NCBI GenBank assembly: GCA_003117195.1
Contig: BDSI01000054.1
Location: 620,001 to 684,000 of the forward strand
Reading direction: 5' to 3'
DNA: 64,000 nucleotides
From: Eudorina sp. 2006-703-Eu-15
Taxonomy: Eukaryota; Chlorophyta; Chlorophyceae; Chlamydomonadales; Volvocaceae
Shown here: in pieces, positions 1 through 12,285 of the stretch
Position numbering within the stretch: the stretch's first letter is position 1
Layout of the letters: each line of letters begins with the position of its first letter
Position numbers and translations under genes: made by a program
The notes under the pieces: model-generated
Told to the model about the DNA's origin: nothing
The model's database searches: none
The model's input: only the letters and a program-made list of their open reading frames with translations

Positions 1-447
1 GGGGAGGGTATAGGAGCGGGGAGGGTATAGGAGCGGGGAAGGTATAGGAGCGGGGACGGTACAGGAAAGCGGCACACGAGGTCTGGTGCATTACGCGACG
101 CGACACGACCGACGTGGGGGTGGGTGCTGCCAAGCCGGGCGATCCCCACGGTGATGCGGAAACGCGGGAAAACCAACCGGGGAGACACGTGCACTCCTGG
201 GGAGGGGAGTGAAGCCTCCCTCCTCCGTCTGCACCAGCGGTGCTCCAAATGCGCCCTCTACTCCAATCGGTCGGTCACAAGACGAAAACGGCCGCCTCCT
301 CGTCCCTCGTGGTTGCCCTCCTGGCCAGCCCTCCTCCACCCTCTCTCCTGCCACCCACCCACTCGCCCACGGCCCGCCCTCTCTCCTGCCAATCCCCCGC
401 CGGCCCGCCCGCCCTGCCGCCCGCCCGCCCGCCCTGCAGCCGCTCAC

Positions 448-1542
448 CCGGTCCCCGGCCGTCGTCCGCGTCCATCCCCCTCTTGATGTCCTCCGGACTG
501 CGGACCACCTTCCACAGCCGCATCTCCTCGATCACGCCCGTGAAGTCCTGCGCGCCAGGGAGGGAGGGAGGGAGGGTATAGGAAGGAGGGAGGGAGGGAG
601 GGAGGGGAGGGAGGGAGAGAGGGTATAGGAAATTGGTAGACATTTTCAAACTGCGCTGCTGCCAGAGGGAGGGAGGGAGGGAGGGAGGGAGGGAGGGAGG
701 GAGGGAGGGAGGGAGGGAGGGCGGGAGGGTGGGAGGGAGGGAGGGAGGGAGGGAGGGAGGGAGGGAGGGAGGGGTCCACGCCTGCTCACGGGCCGCCCAA
801 TCGTGGCAGCCACCAAGCCATCCATGCAGTCATCCAGTCATGCATCCAGTCAGCCCGACGCAAAGCACGCCATGTGCGGGTTGGACGGACGTTAGGGACC
901 ATCGACCTGGTGGTTTGTGCGACAAGAGGCGCGGACCGAGTAGATCGGCGGTCGGTGATGAAGGCCGTACTCAACTACCGTACAAGAATTGCTGTATTTA
1001 CTGATGCGTTGATGAGTCGCGCACACCTGAACGCCGTACTCCTGGTTGACCCCCGGGCTGACGTCACCCGCCGCACCCGGGGCGCTGTCGAAGCAGCCGC
1101 CCTTGCAGTCCTGCAAAGGCAAGGTCACAAAATCACAAGCGCATGACCCGCGGGGTCCGCTGTAACATCCTTAATAATAAGGCGCATAGACACACACCCC
1201 GGCTATCTGTCTCTCGGATCTGCTTTCCATTTTTCATAGATTCAGCGAATCAGAATCACACAGCGAATCAAAATCAGAAACGGAGGGTCGGGTAAGTTAA
1301 GAGCACCTGCAGGGCCAAGGGGGCCCCCAAAGCTGTCCGCTGTCCCGACGCCGCCAACAGGACGAAAGGACGGGTGTGACCCATGGGGCATACAGGAGCT
1401 ACGGTGTGGGGTTGAGCGCCATGAGACGTACGGAAGCCCCCTCCGTACCGCCTCGACAGACCCATGGGTCGCACGAACGACCGCACCATCATGTGCGGAG
1501 TACGTTGCCAAACACCGGGCGGATCCACCGGGCGGCACGCGC

Positions 1543-1582
<40 letters not shown>

Positions 1583-2723
1583 ACACACACACCTTTTCTG
1601 CCTGCTTAAATAACACACACACAACTTGTAACGGTTACAATGCAAATAAACACACACGCCTATTCGGGCGGGTTCCGGTTCTGGACTTGGCTTCTCGCGG
1701 CCCAGTGTTTACACGCACGCCTATGTGCCCCAAACCCCCGTTTAACCCCAACCCATTTCCCCATCACCCCCTCACCGCCCTCCACCCCCCGGCATGTACG
1801 ACCCACCTGCTCGCGCCCGATCACCAGCGTGCCGCCCGACGGGATCACCTTGCCGCGGCCCCGCGTCACCTGCCACACCTGCCGCCCGTTGTCGTACAGT
1901 CGTACGACACCCGAGGCGCTGTCCCAGGTGACCGCCACGTGGTGCCAGAGGCCGTCGGTGGCGGCGACGCCGCTCTGGTGGTCGGACAGGTAGCCCTCGT
2001 CCTCCATCACGGAGACGCCCCTGGAGCGGCGGGGGGAGGGGGGGGGGTATGGAGTTGAGGGCGGGCGGCAGACGGGTGGCAGGGAGGCGGGCGGGACGGA
2101 GGGCGGGGGTATATATCAGGCAATATTGCTTTGTAGACGTATGCATGCTGCGCGGCTGCCAGCACGGAGATCCCCCCGTGGGGCGATCGTTGTGCAGGCG
2201 GGCGGGTGGCGGGCGGGTGGGCGGGCGGGTGGGCGGGCGGCAGGCAGCCGGCACCATGTGCTAACCATGTGCGTTGCGTTGCGTGAGAGATTTGGGTTTG
2301 CAGATACGGTAGTCCCGGAGAGGGAAACCTAGGTGGGCCCGTGGGATGGCTAGGTGGGCCTGCACACTTGAGACAAAGCCGGAATGAAATCCCTCGCGCA
2401 CCTGAGTGCCACGCTGCCTTGTCCGTGGAACGCGACAGACCCCAACTAAAACCGAAACCCTAAATCCCACCGACCAGCATCACACCTGCGGTAGCTCCGA
2501 AACCCTTTGCACGACCGCACACACGCCGCCCACGGGCACGCACGCGCACACCCACCAGCTGTTGTAGTTGAAGAGCAGGAAGGCGTTGTCGCCGTTGTTG
2601 TAGTCGCCCACGGCGTAGCTGAAGGGCACCCCGGGGCGGCAGCGGTCGGTGCTGGTCATCCAGAACTCCAGGGTGAGGGCGGTGGAGGGGAAGTCGCGGA
2701 AGTTGGGCAGCAGCAGCACCTGC

Positions 2724-2776
<53 letters not shown>

Positions 2777-3970
2777 GGGCGGGGGGTAGAGGAAATTGGT
2801 AGACAATTCAAACTGCGCTGCTGCCAGACCGACGGTTCGACTGGAAAAACGGGGGGGCGGGGAGGAGCGGCGGAGGAGCGGCGGCTGGGGGGCCGGATCC
2901 ATCCGTCCATCGTTTCATCCAGCCATCCAGTTACGCACCATCCCAATAGCTCTCACACACACACATCCCACACACACATCCCTTCCTGCCGCCCCAACCA
3001 CCCCCCTCTCCTCCAGGAGCGGGCGCCCAGTCGGTCCGCTAGTCGGTCAGCCCCTTGCCCGCACCCGGGGATGGGGACCCCCCTAAACCTCCCAGGTTTG
3101 GTTCTTTTCTTTACTTCAACCCTCCCTGGACTCCCCCCCAAATAAAGGACTCCCTTTTGCACCAACCCGACCCCCCCCGCCCACTGGCTCAATCGCCAGT
3201 CGCCAATCGCCCATCGTCACCCGCCTGTCGGTCGCTGAGTGCCAGCGAGTAGCCGCCCGCCCCCGGGGTGGGTCCCGGCAGCGGCTGCCCGTCCGAGGCG
3301 GCGAGGGGCGCCGTGGAGTAGACGTACAGCGGCGCGTTGCCCCGGAGGAGCAGGTGGTTGGGAGTGCTGCCGCCTGCGGAGCAGGCCCCCGAAGGGGAAG
3401 GAAGACGGTTGCGTCGTGATGCGAGCGGGCTCACATACCCGCATTGGGCTCCTGACCTGACCCAACTGCGGACGGAGGGCTGGGGGTCTGGACTCTGGCG
3501 TACGTCAGCAGACCCAAAGCACACGCCCTATAAGCCCCATGTGGCCTCGGTAGCTACATAAGCCCCATGCGGCCCCACTGCCCCAGTAGCTACATAAGCC
3601 CCATGCGGCCCCAGTAAGTAGCTACATAAGCCCCATGTGCGCAGGGGCCGCCCACCCGCCCGCCCACCCACCCGCCGTGTCCATCGCCATGGGGGTCCCG
3701 TCCGCGGCGGTGCCCAGCCCCTCGGGGCCGAACGACCACAGCGCCGACAGCCCCGCCCGCCGGGTCTGCGGCGGCTGTACGACACCCATGCCGGCGGCCA
3801 CCTCGGAGGCGGGGAGGGCTCGGTCCCACACGCGCACCACCGCCAGCTGCCCGTTGAAGGCGTCGGAGGGGTTGAAGCAGCCGCCCATGCAGTCCTGGTC
3901 CTGCGCGGGCGTGTTGAGAGGATCCGGGCGCAAGGGAGGTTTTCTAGGGTTTTGCCACATTGTGAGAGGG

Positions 3971-4003
<33 letters not shown>

Positions 4004-7000
4004 GATATAAAAGACAAGCGGGATGACAGATCCGAGCCGAACCGTGCCGCGGCCCGAATCCAACCGAACCGAACCGAACACAACCGAATGCGAGGCATCC
4101 AAGACGGGCAAGGCAAGGCCAGCAGAGGGAAATCCCAGCAGGGGTGCAGCAGTGGTCCGCCTTTTGGTCCCTGCCCGTGTTCGGCCCTGTGCTGTTTCTT
4201 TCCAAACTCGGCGCCCCCTCCCGTTACCACCCCCTGGGTGTGTCTGGGCTGTTTTTCTTTTCACCCCGACACTACATACACACGTCCTCGGTACTCCGCC
4301 CCGGTGAGCCCTCCGAATCCCGCCCCCTTCCCCCTTACCACCAACCCCGGAAGCCGGAACTACACACGTCCTCCTCGGTACGCCTCGGTACGTGCGTCCT
4401 CACTCCTGAGCCCGCACTTGCCTGCCCCAGCACCAGCGAGCCGGTCGCCTCCCTGGAGGTCCGGGTGGCCACCACCGGCTCCACTCCCCCCTCCCGGGGC
4501 GACCGCTCCTGGATGGAGCCGAAGTCTGACCGGTAGAAGGGCAGCCGGGGCTGGCCGTCCAGGTACAGCGCCGCCGTACCCGTGTCGTAGTCCCACGTGA
4601 CGGCCAGGTGGTGCCAACCGTCATCGATCCTGGTTCGGTTGGGAGGAGGTTAGTTGGAAATCGGTTGCGGTCCGGTATGTAGATGGTTGGGTTTGGTCTG
4701 TTCGGATGCATGGGTTCGAAACGCCGGCGGGCTGTGGCGTGTTTCTGGCAACCGCCACGACTGAATGGCGATGCGGCAAGATATGGCACGATGAGGCGCC
4801 AACTGAACGGGCGTCCCCGCATCGGGCAGCCACGTGTACCTTCCCAGCCTGCCAGCAAGCCACCCGCCCGCTCGCCGGCCCGGGGGTGTTTAGCGTTTAA
4901 CCCTAAACCCTACTAACATAAACCCTTAAACCCTGTCACTCACCACTTGGCGTCGAAGATGATGACCGCCTCCCGGCCCGGGCTGTCCGTGTTCTCGTTG
5001 CTGTTCACGTGCAGCGCCACCGCACCTGCGGCAGCCGCCAAGACGTACAGGATACAGCGCAAGCAAAGCACGGGTGGGTTGCATGCATGTGAATCGTACG
5101 TCGTACGTCGTACGTCGTGGCGGCGGTCGCGGCAGCTGGTAAGATGCTGGCGCAAAGGCTGACCGATGGCTGGTGGAGGGAAGCCCCCAGGCGTCCCCTC
5201 TGTTGCTGTGGCTCTGTGCGCGTGACGACTGTAATAACTGCGGTTACATAAACCTGTACGAAAACGAGCGACGAAAACCCAAATTATGAGGCCGTCGCCG
5301 TGTTCTGGCGGTTCATTCCGTGTCCGTATCTACCTGTCTACTTATGCCGCACGGGCTGCGGTCTAATCGCAAACTGGCTGTGGGTCAATTCGTGCTCATT
5401 TCCTGACCCACCCACCGCCTTGTCACCAAGCATGTCGTACCGCATCGCTAACATGTCGAACATGGGTGCCGTACCGTACCGTACTGTACCGTACCTGAGG
5501 TGTCGTCGATCCAAGAGCTGCCGCCGAAGGGCGCCCGCCGTGTTATCGACCAGGCCAGGATGCGCTCGATCCGTACGGCATCGTCCAAGAAGCCCGGCGC
5601 CTGGTAGCTGTCTGCACGACAAGTTCGGGACGAGGAAAGTGGCGGATCGGCTTCGACGCCTCCGACGCCGACGCCGACTCCAAAGATCGCGACTCGATGA
5701 GGTACGTCCCCGTGCGTGCACGCGGGATAGATACCCGACCCCGCTACGTCACCCAAGCAGACAAGCGAGACCTAAGGAAGAGGGAAGTCCCGACCGCTCC
5801 TAATCCCCACCCCGACCCAACCCACCCCAACCCATCACAGTCCAGCCCGACCCAACCCAACCCAGCCCGACCCAACCCACTTGCGACGTCCTTCTGCGCC
5901 GCGTAACTGAAGATCTGGGAGGTCTGCTGCTGCAGCGTGTCGATGTCCTGCAGGTGGTGGTGGGGGTACCGTGGGGCCAGGGCAGGGGGCGGGGAGGGCC
6001 AGGGCAGGGGGCGGGGAGGGCCAGGGCAGGGGGCGGGGAGGGCCAGGGCAGGGGGCGGGGAGGGCCAGGGCAGGGGGCGGGGAGGGCCAGGGCAGGGGGC
6101 GGGGAGGGCCAGGGCAGGGGGCGGGGAGGGCCAGGGCAGGGGGCGGGGAGGGCCAGGGCAGGGGGCGGACAGGGCCAGGGCAGGGGGCGGGGAGGGCCAG
6201 GGCAGGGGGCGGGGAGGGCCAGGGCAGGGGGCGGGGAGGGCCAGGGCAGGGGGCGGGGAGGGCCAGGGCAGGGGGCGGGGAGGGCCAGGGCAGGGGGCGG
6301 GGAGGGCCAGGGCAGGGGGCGGGGAGGGCCAGGGCAGGGGGCGGACAGGGCCAGGGCAGGGGGCGGACAGGGCCAGGGCAGGGGGCGGACAGGGCCAGGG
6401 CAGGGGGCGGACAGGGCCAGGGCAGGGGGCGGACAGGGCCAGGGCAGGGGGCGGACAGGGCCAGGGCAGGGGCGGACAGGGCCAGGGCAGGGGGCGGACA
6501 GGGCCAGGGCAGGGGGCGGACAGGGCCAGGGCAGGGGGCGGGGAGGGCCAGGGCAGGGGGCGGACAGGGCCAGGGCAGGTGGGGAGGCCGTGCGGGACCA
6601 CGAGGTCCTGGGGCTGTGAGCACAGCGCAAACCCGTGGACTTCAATCCTTCCCACACCACACCACACCACATGTCCACCGCCCACTGCCACTGGCCCTCC
6701 CTCCGCCTTTGCCACCTCCTCCTCCCCTTCCTCCAGTGCCGGCCCTCACCCGCTCCCTTGACCCCCAGTGCCGTGCCCCCCCCTCCTGTCTTCTTCCTCC
6801 CCTGCCCTTGCACACACGCGCCTAACCGCTAACCCCTAACACCCCTGGCCTAACGCACACGCGCCTAACCGCGAACCCCTAAGCCCCCTGCCCTAACGCA
6901 CACGCGCCTAACCGCCAACCCCTAACCCCCCTGCCCTAACGCACACGCGCCTAACCGCTTACCCCTAACCCCCCTGCCCTAACGCACACGCACACACGCG

Positions 7001-10000
7001 CACGTCATTGTCGGTCCTTGGTTTCGGTCGGGCGGGTCCCTTCTCACAGCACACACGCGCACCCGTCCGGATTCGTTCTTCGGGTTTATTTCTTTTTCAA
7101 TTTAATTTAATTTAATTTAACCCGCGCACCCACCTGCACCATGGCGCCCTTGGCCCACAGCTCCACGGTGAAGGAGCGGGTGGGGAAGCCCGCCACCCGC
7201 TTGTTGATGGCCAGGCCGTTTCGGAACTCCAGGGCGCCCGTGCGGAGCAGGTCGCGGGACCCGGGCTGTCACAACACAGGGGGGGGGCAGCCGAGGCGGG
7301 GCGCGTAAGTGGGTGTTCTCGCAAAAGAGAAACCCACCGGTGTTTGGGCGTGCGTATGTGTATGTGTGTGCGTGCGTGGAGTGAAGGGTAGGGTAGGGTA
7401 GGGGACACAGCTTATAGCTAGGGGGTGTTGCGCCAACTGGTCAAGAGCGGAGGGTTAAGGGTTTCGGCGCAGACAGGAGGCCAGGTGCACCCACCAGCGG
7501 TATGTCCAGGGTCCGGGCCGTGGGCGGCGTCTCCAGCCGGAGGTCGTTGCCCCTCCCGGACGCGTCCCTCGCCACCTGGTGGCTGCCGAAGATGCCCGGG
7601 TCGGTGTTGGGCTCGTCGAACTTCCACCAGGCCACCAGGTCGGGTAGACCCTCCAGCCCGCTGGCCCCTGAACGTGGGAAAACCCGGGACATGGAACACG
7701 GGACATGGAAAACACGGGACATGGAACACGGGACATGGAAAACACGGGACATGGAAGACACGGGACATGGAAAACACGGGACATGGGACATGAAACATGG
7801 AAGTAACCATGCAAGCAACCAGCCAACCGACAACCCAACCAACCAACCACCCAACCAACCAGCTCACATCGCATCCGCCGGACGATTTCCTCCTGATCCA
7901 GCGCCCTCGCCCACACCCGCACTTCGTCCAGCAGCCCGTGGAAGCCCTGGACCGGATCCACGCAGCCACCGAAGCAGTCCTGCGGGCAGGCAGCAGCAGC
8001 CACCGGTGCAGTGTGGAAGGCGGGGGCCCGCCGACAGCCGGCCGCGTCAGTGCCGGAAGTTGGTGGTTGGCGCGGTTAGGCGGAAAAAACTGGGCACAGA
8101 TGATGAGGGGATCCACGGACAGAGCTGTACGCAAGGGTGGCAGGACATTGGTTTTGTGGCCGTGGCCCTGCCGTACGTCCAGACCACGCCCGTGATGGGG
8201 TGGGTGATGATGTGTACGGCAGGTGTGGGTACGTGTGCCATCCGGCCTGATGCCGCAATGTGGCGTCCAAGGCTGCCACACGTACCCACACCTGCCGTAC
8301 ACCGTACATCGGGCCCACCACCCCACCTGCTCGCCGCCCAGCATGAACGCCCCGTTGGGGACCAGCGGGGCGGACTTGCCGGTGCGCGCGAACGCCACTG
8401 CGTTGGGAGGGGGGAGGAGGGATGAGGGGGAACACAGTGTGGGGACGGGGGGTTAGGGGGGACGCGGGGACGCCACGGAGACGGGAGGTGGGGTCGTACG
8501 GCAGTCACAACACGCACGAACACGAACACGAACACGAACACACACGCGCCAGCCATCCAGCACCCTCCAGCTGTCCGGGGCCCACCGAGCGACGCGGCCC
8601 GATCCGGTCCGGGTCGGCCGGCGCAAGTGCGTGGCCCCATTTGAAGGAGTGACTGGATGGACGGGCCGTGCGGGGGTCCGGGAGCCGCCGACAGCCGGCC
8701 GCAAGAATGCCGGTTGGGGCGCCGATCCAATCGGCGACAGCCCAGCGCGGCGACAGCTCCGCTAGAAGAATGGAAGAGGGGATGGGCGCCGTGCATGCGT
8801 TCTGACGCGTTCTGGCGCTGCGCGCGGCGGCGCGCCGCCACCTCGCCGGACATGCACGCCCGCGCGTGCGCCGACCCATGGGTCTCCTGACCAACTCCCA
8901 TGCCGTACCCACGTGCCGCCGACCCGCGGGCGGGCCCACCCGTCCCCAAACCTGCTTCACCCGCGTAATGGCGGCCCCTCCACCGTGCCATCCCCGCTCC
9001 TGCCCCTGCACCACGTCCTCGCCTAGCGTTCCTCTGCCCTGCCCTGCCCTGCCCTGCTCTCCTCTCCTCCCCTCTCCTCCCCTCTCGCAAGCAACCCACC
9101 AGCCCCGCAACCCCGCCACCTCCCTCCCTCCCTCTCTCACCCAGGGATCCGTCCACGTAGATCTTGGTGAGGCCGTCGTCCGCCGCCGTCCAGGTGACCG
9201 CGAGGTGGTGCCATCGGCCGTCCCGCTCCACCAGGCTGGGCAGCTGGGGGGGAGTGGTCGTGTGTGTGTGGGGTGTGTGTGTGTGTGTGTGTGTTAGCAA
9301 GGAGAAAAGCTGTGGGGTGTGTGTGTGTGCGTGTGGATGTGCGGTGGGTGGTACAGGAAATCGGGCGCGGGGGCGTGCGTGCAGGGGTACAACGGACGTG
9401 GGATGGAGGAAAAGACGTGATATGCAGACAGAAGGGCAGTCAGGAGTAAGCCGAATAATTGATGAAGGGCAGTCATGGAATGGAGGGAGGGTGGCGACAG
9501 CCGGCCGGCCGAACAGATAACGGCCGGCCAGCCGGCTGCCAAGACTGGTCGTGGCCCCAGCTGCCACTGCCCGCTTACCGCCGTCCGACTCACCGGCTTG
9601 TCGGCCCCGGACGTCTTCCAGTAGGCCGCGTGGCAGGAGATGTTGGCGGGGTCCGGCTGCAGGTCGATGTACTGGAAGTCGTGGCAGGCCAGGAGAGCCT
9701 GTGGGTGCGGTTTCCCGCAGCACGGCACGGCACGGCATGCCGGGGCGGCTCGGCGGAGTCCGCAAGCGACGTATGCATGCGTGGTTAGTTCACGGTACAA
9801 CAGCACGCGCGCGATGCGCGCGACGACAACACTACCGTAGCTCTGTGCGTGCTTTCGATTGAAGTAGAGTTGCGGTGCGGTGCGGAAAGAAATGATCATC
9901 GGCTGTCCTCAGCTTATCTGCACGCATGCATGCGGTTGCGTCAAACCATTGGAAGCACGCACCGTTCCGCCCCCAGTGGGCCGTTGCCAGCAGGCGGAAC

Positions 10001-12285
10001 CGCACCGCAGGAATCCTTCCTACCGGCTACCGCACCATGTCGTACATAGTAGGTTACGACTCGTCCGTGTACGACAGTTCCACAGCATTCGTTCATTGCG
10101 CGGTTTTCTTCTTCTGCAGCTATGTCCGATTGTTTCGCAGGCGGTGTCCAGGTGGTTTCGCGGCTTCGAGTTGGTCGCATGACCCAATGATCGGGTCGGC
10201 ATCGGTCGGTATCAAATGTGACCTAGTGGTGCGGCCCCGCCCCTACCTTCATACCCGCCCACTCGTACGCATCTCATCAGTACGTGTATACCTACCCGGC
10301 ACATGTACCTACCCGGCACGTGTACCTACCCGGGTGTCGAAGATGACGAAGTGGTTGAAGTCCGTGATCCGCTGCGCGTACTCAGTGGACCTGCTGTCTT
10401 TGGCGTACGACATCACAGTACCTGAAGCACGGGAAGGCCGTTGAGAGGTGCGTGGGTTTGAACTCCTGTACGATACGGAGCGCGGATGTGTTTGCCTAAC
10501 CCCGCCCCTTGGCTGGGCGGATTCTCGGTCCGCCCCATCCCACCCCACCCCACCCCAAGCCCCATCCAGCCAAGCCCGACCACCTGGGGAGTCCACCTAG
10601 CTAGCTAGATCCCAGCTACGTACTCCCCCACTCCGCCCCACTCCGCCCCTCTCCGCCCCACTCCGCCCCACTCCGCCCCACTCCGCCCCACCCCGCCCCA
10701 CTCCGCCCCTCTACGCCCCTCTACGCCCCTCTCCGCCCCACTCCGCCCCGCCCCGCCCCGCCCTACCCGCGTGACAAAAATCGCTTGTGCTGACCCATGC
10801 CTCGAACGTCAGCGCTGTGCTTGGAAAGTCCTGCGCGGGGGAGGAGCGAGCGCAAAATACACCTCGCGCCAGCTAGCTAGTTAGAACCGAGTTGAATTAA
10901 ATTATAAGCGCCAGATATGTCGCGCATGCCGTACGTCTATGCACGACAGCGAGAGACAGACCCGTCGTACTGCACTCGTACAGGCGTCCCATTCTCATTT
11001 ATCTTGGCACGCAGGTCACGACCGCACGCAGCCGATGAGCCGTGGGCAGCCGAGTCCCCTGCCTGTATCCTGCTGATGATTCATTCGATTAGAGGGGGGC
11101 GCTTTGAAGCTGCCGGGTGCCGGCAGGTGCTGCGTGGCCAAGCGCCAAGGGCCTCCGTGCCTTGGCCGGAGGCCCTTACAGTGCTTCTGGACACTCACCC
11201 GCGCCCCCCCCCTTCGCTGTACTGCTGTATGGGGTCCATCTAGGGCCCGTCGGAATGCGGGCCTGACTTTCATTTTGCCTACGTGACCCATATTCCAGAA
11301 TGAATGAACGTCACAGCGGACCTACTCCGAAAAGAGATCCACGCTCCAGCCACCCACCTTGAAGTCCGTTTTGACGACAATGTGGTCCTGGAACAAGAGC
11401 GCGTGTCCCGCTCCCCCGGGGGCGGAGATCTTGGCTGAGGAGGCGAGGAAGCGGACAGAAGCAGTTCGGGGTGGACAGCTTCGGTGCGAGGCGGCAGCGC
11501 TTGCTTGGAGACGTGGGAAAGGCGCCGCGCCAGAATGAAGGCACCTGTAACGTTATCACCTCCGGGGCTGCGTGCGCGTCAGGTCCGTAGGTTTGAGAGA
11601 TCTGCCAGTGAATGAGAAGACGTTCTGCCGATATTCTTACTGCCGTTGGGTGCGACAGGCGTAGCCCAACGCGTGCGTGCGCGGAAATGGACGTCCGGTG
11701 TCTCTTGAAGCTGCGTAAATTGCTTCAACTGCCTTGCCCTACCCGCGCCAAGCTCGTGGCCCTAATGGTCAATCATTCATTCCTTTCCAAAGAATGTAAC
11801 GAGGACCAAAAGCCCAAAAGAGCCTCCGTGAGATGTTTTACAAATTCAAATGGACCCATAGCTCCGGTCGCCCTCGCTCGCCGAAAAGATTCATCCAGAA
11901 GGCTTTGGACAGCCACCCCGTTGTTGCTGCAGCAGTTTAAAAGCTTCTGAAGCTGAAGCTGCAGATATTCCGCGCTTCTGAACGCGGCCTCTCCACCTGA
12001 CCCATGGGACCTTGAGAAGTGAAGCTCCAAGGCGGGGAGGAAAGCGCGGCCCGCCTATTCTCCGGGCGCGGCTTTAACACCCCAGCCCTCAAGAGACTCC
12101 GCACCTGGGGCCGCTTGCGCATGAAGAACCGCTGGCAGGAGACCCAGCAGCAGCAACCGCAGCCAGGAGCGGGAGGGCGGTCTTGCTGCTGCGGTTAGAC
12201 ATCCGCGGCCAGCTCTCCGCGACGGCGGCGCCGGGCGCACCGCGCTGCTGCCTAGGCCCAGCAAATAACGGGAATGGCTTCGCAT
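448..12285 (-). CDS. Secreted multi-LamG-domain protein (3' partial)
   Basis: Function unknown. LamG/concanavalin-like jellyroll domains usually bind glycans or proteins outside the cell. Exons placed (transcription order): 12081-12285, 11358-11434, 10767-10830, 10330-10421, 9594-9698, 9141-9243, 8327-8397, 7868-7979, 7495-7667, 7134-7265, 5881-5947, 5495-5611, 4944-5025, 4422-4629, 3672-3900, 3221-3373, 2556-2719, 1807-2020, 1027-1110, 448-547. Phases agree at all junctions except 3221/2719, so an exon may be missing or misplaced there. Exon 1 holds a hydrophobic signal peptide (SWLRLLLLGLLPAVLHAQA). Three units follow, each with an FT/LE-W strand, a WHHLAVTW or WHHVAVTW core, a GG..VLG strand and a terminal DCxGGC module plus (D/V)VRVWxRAL or MRLWKVVRS. 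Linkers of the type AWWKFDEPN and ALWSFGPEG separate them. About 850 residues are visible and the gene continues left of the window. Start at 12285 is likely; an upstream Met lies at 12441. Confidence 0.8.
560..771 (-). repeat. GGGA/CCCT simple-repeat tracts in LamG intron
   Basis: Two long (GGGA)n runs, 560-619 and 666-771, flank intron-repeat copy 1. On the transcribed strand they are CCCT-type pyrimidine tracts, and the first abuts the splice acceptor at 548. Confidence 0.9.
621..665 (-). repeat. Intron-resident ~44-bp repeat, copy 1
   Basis: On the minus strand it reads TGGCAGCAGCGCAG, a TTTGAAA-type core, TCTACCAATTTCC and TATACCC. It sits in the LamG-gene intron 548-1026, in the sense of the gene, and ends 73 bases before the 3' splice site. 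The gap is filled by a CCCT-type tract. Confidence 0.85.
1143..1180 (+). repeat. TGTAAC-tail dispersed repeat, copy 1
   Basis: Reads ACCCGCGGGGTCCGCTGTAA followed by an ATT-rich tail (CTTAATAATAA). Lies antisense in a LamG-gene intron. Confidence 0.7.
1547..1593. repeat. (GA)n then (CA)n microsatellite
   Basis: About 16 GA units followed by CA units, within a LamG-gene intron (1111-1806). Confidence 0.9.
2725..2774. repeat. (TG)n microsatellite at a LamG 3' splice site
   Basis: About 25 TG units, CA on the transcribed strand, directly upstream of the exon that starts at 2719. Similar tracts lie at 3970-3998 and 9255-9297, upstream of the acceptors at 3900 and 9243. Confidence 0.9.
2784..2827 (-). 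repeat. Intron-resident ~44-bp repeat, copy 2
   Basis: Same element, sense to the LamG gene, ending 64 bases before the exon that begins at 2719. Homology with copy 5 extends upstream through GTCGAACCGTCG. A (CA)n tract on the sense strand fills the distance to the splice site. Confidence 0.85.
5974..6581. repeat. 22-bp GC-rich minisatellite, about 27 copies
   Basis: Unit GGGGAGGGCCAGGGCAGGGG plus GC, with a GGACA variant that forms blocks towards the right end. It lies within the LamG-gene intron 5948-7133. Because 22 is not a multiple of three and the unit has no stop codon on either strand, it generates long spurious open frames of 220-340 codons on both strands. Confidence 0.95.
6812..6990. 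repeat. ~43-bp tandem repeat with CCCTAAC motifs, about 4 copies
   Basis: The unit contains CACACGCGCCTAACCGC, AACCCCTAACCCC and CTGCCCTAAC. It resembles degenerate telomere-like C-strand sequence but the period is much longer than a telomere unit. Located in the same LamG-gene intron as the minisatellite. Confidence 0.8.
7677..7862. repeat. CGGGACATGGAA tandem repeat and adjoining CCAA repeat
   Basis: 7677-7796 repeats ACGGGACATGGAA(AAC) irregularly. 7806-7862 is a CCAAC/CCAACCAA run. Both are in the LamG-gene intron 7668-7867. Confidence 0.85.
8212..8302. repeat. 26-bp perfect inverted repeat with 39-base loop
   Basis: Arms 8212-8237 and 8277-8302 are exact reverse complements (begin GTGTACGGCAGGTGTGGG). 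Located in the LamG-gene intron 7980-8326; can fold into a strong hairpin in RNA or DNA. Confidence 0.9.
10629..10762. repeat. 10-bp CTCCGCCCCA tandem repeat
   Basis: About 13 copies with CTACGCCCCT variants, in the LamG-gene intron 10422-10766, next to the donor of the exon 10767-10830. Confidence 0.9.
11295..11322 (-). repeat. TGTAAC-tail dispersed repeat, copy 2 (short)
   Basis: On the minus strand GGTCCGCTGTGACG is followed by TTCATTCATTC. Short truncated copy in a LamG-gene intron. Confidence 0.6.

Noticed and set aside
4896..4935. Interstitial telomere repeat (CCCTAAA-like)
   Set aside because: Only two or three degenerate units mixed with other sequence; not a convincing telomeric array.
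5744..6825. Overlapping open frames of 220-340 codons on both strands (Ala-Pro-Cys-Pro-Gly or Gly-Gln-Gly-Arg repeats)
   Set aside because: They are produced by the stop-free 22-bp minisatellite, open in all frames, and lie in a LamG-gene intron between well-supported exons.
8047..9765. 572-codon minus-strand open frame
   Set aside because: It runs through introns of the LamG gene. Only short segments that match LamG exons in the correct frame are coding; the rest has GT/AG intron borders and simple repeats.
12105..12202. Alternative LamG first exon starting MSNRSSKTALPLLAAVAAAG
   Set aside because: Signal-peptide-like with a good donor, but it ends in phase 2, which does not fit the exon 11358-11434. 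The other frame ends in phase 1 and fits exactly.
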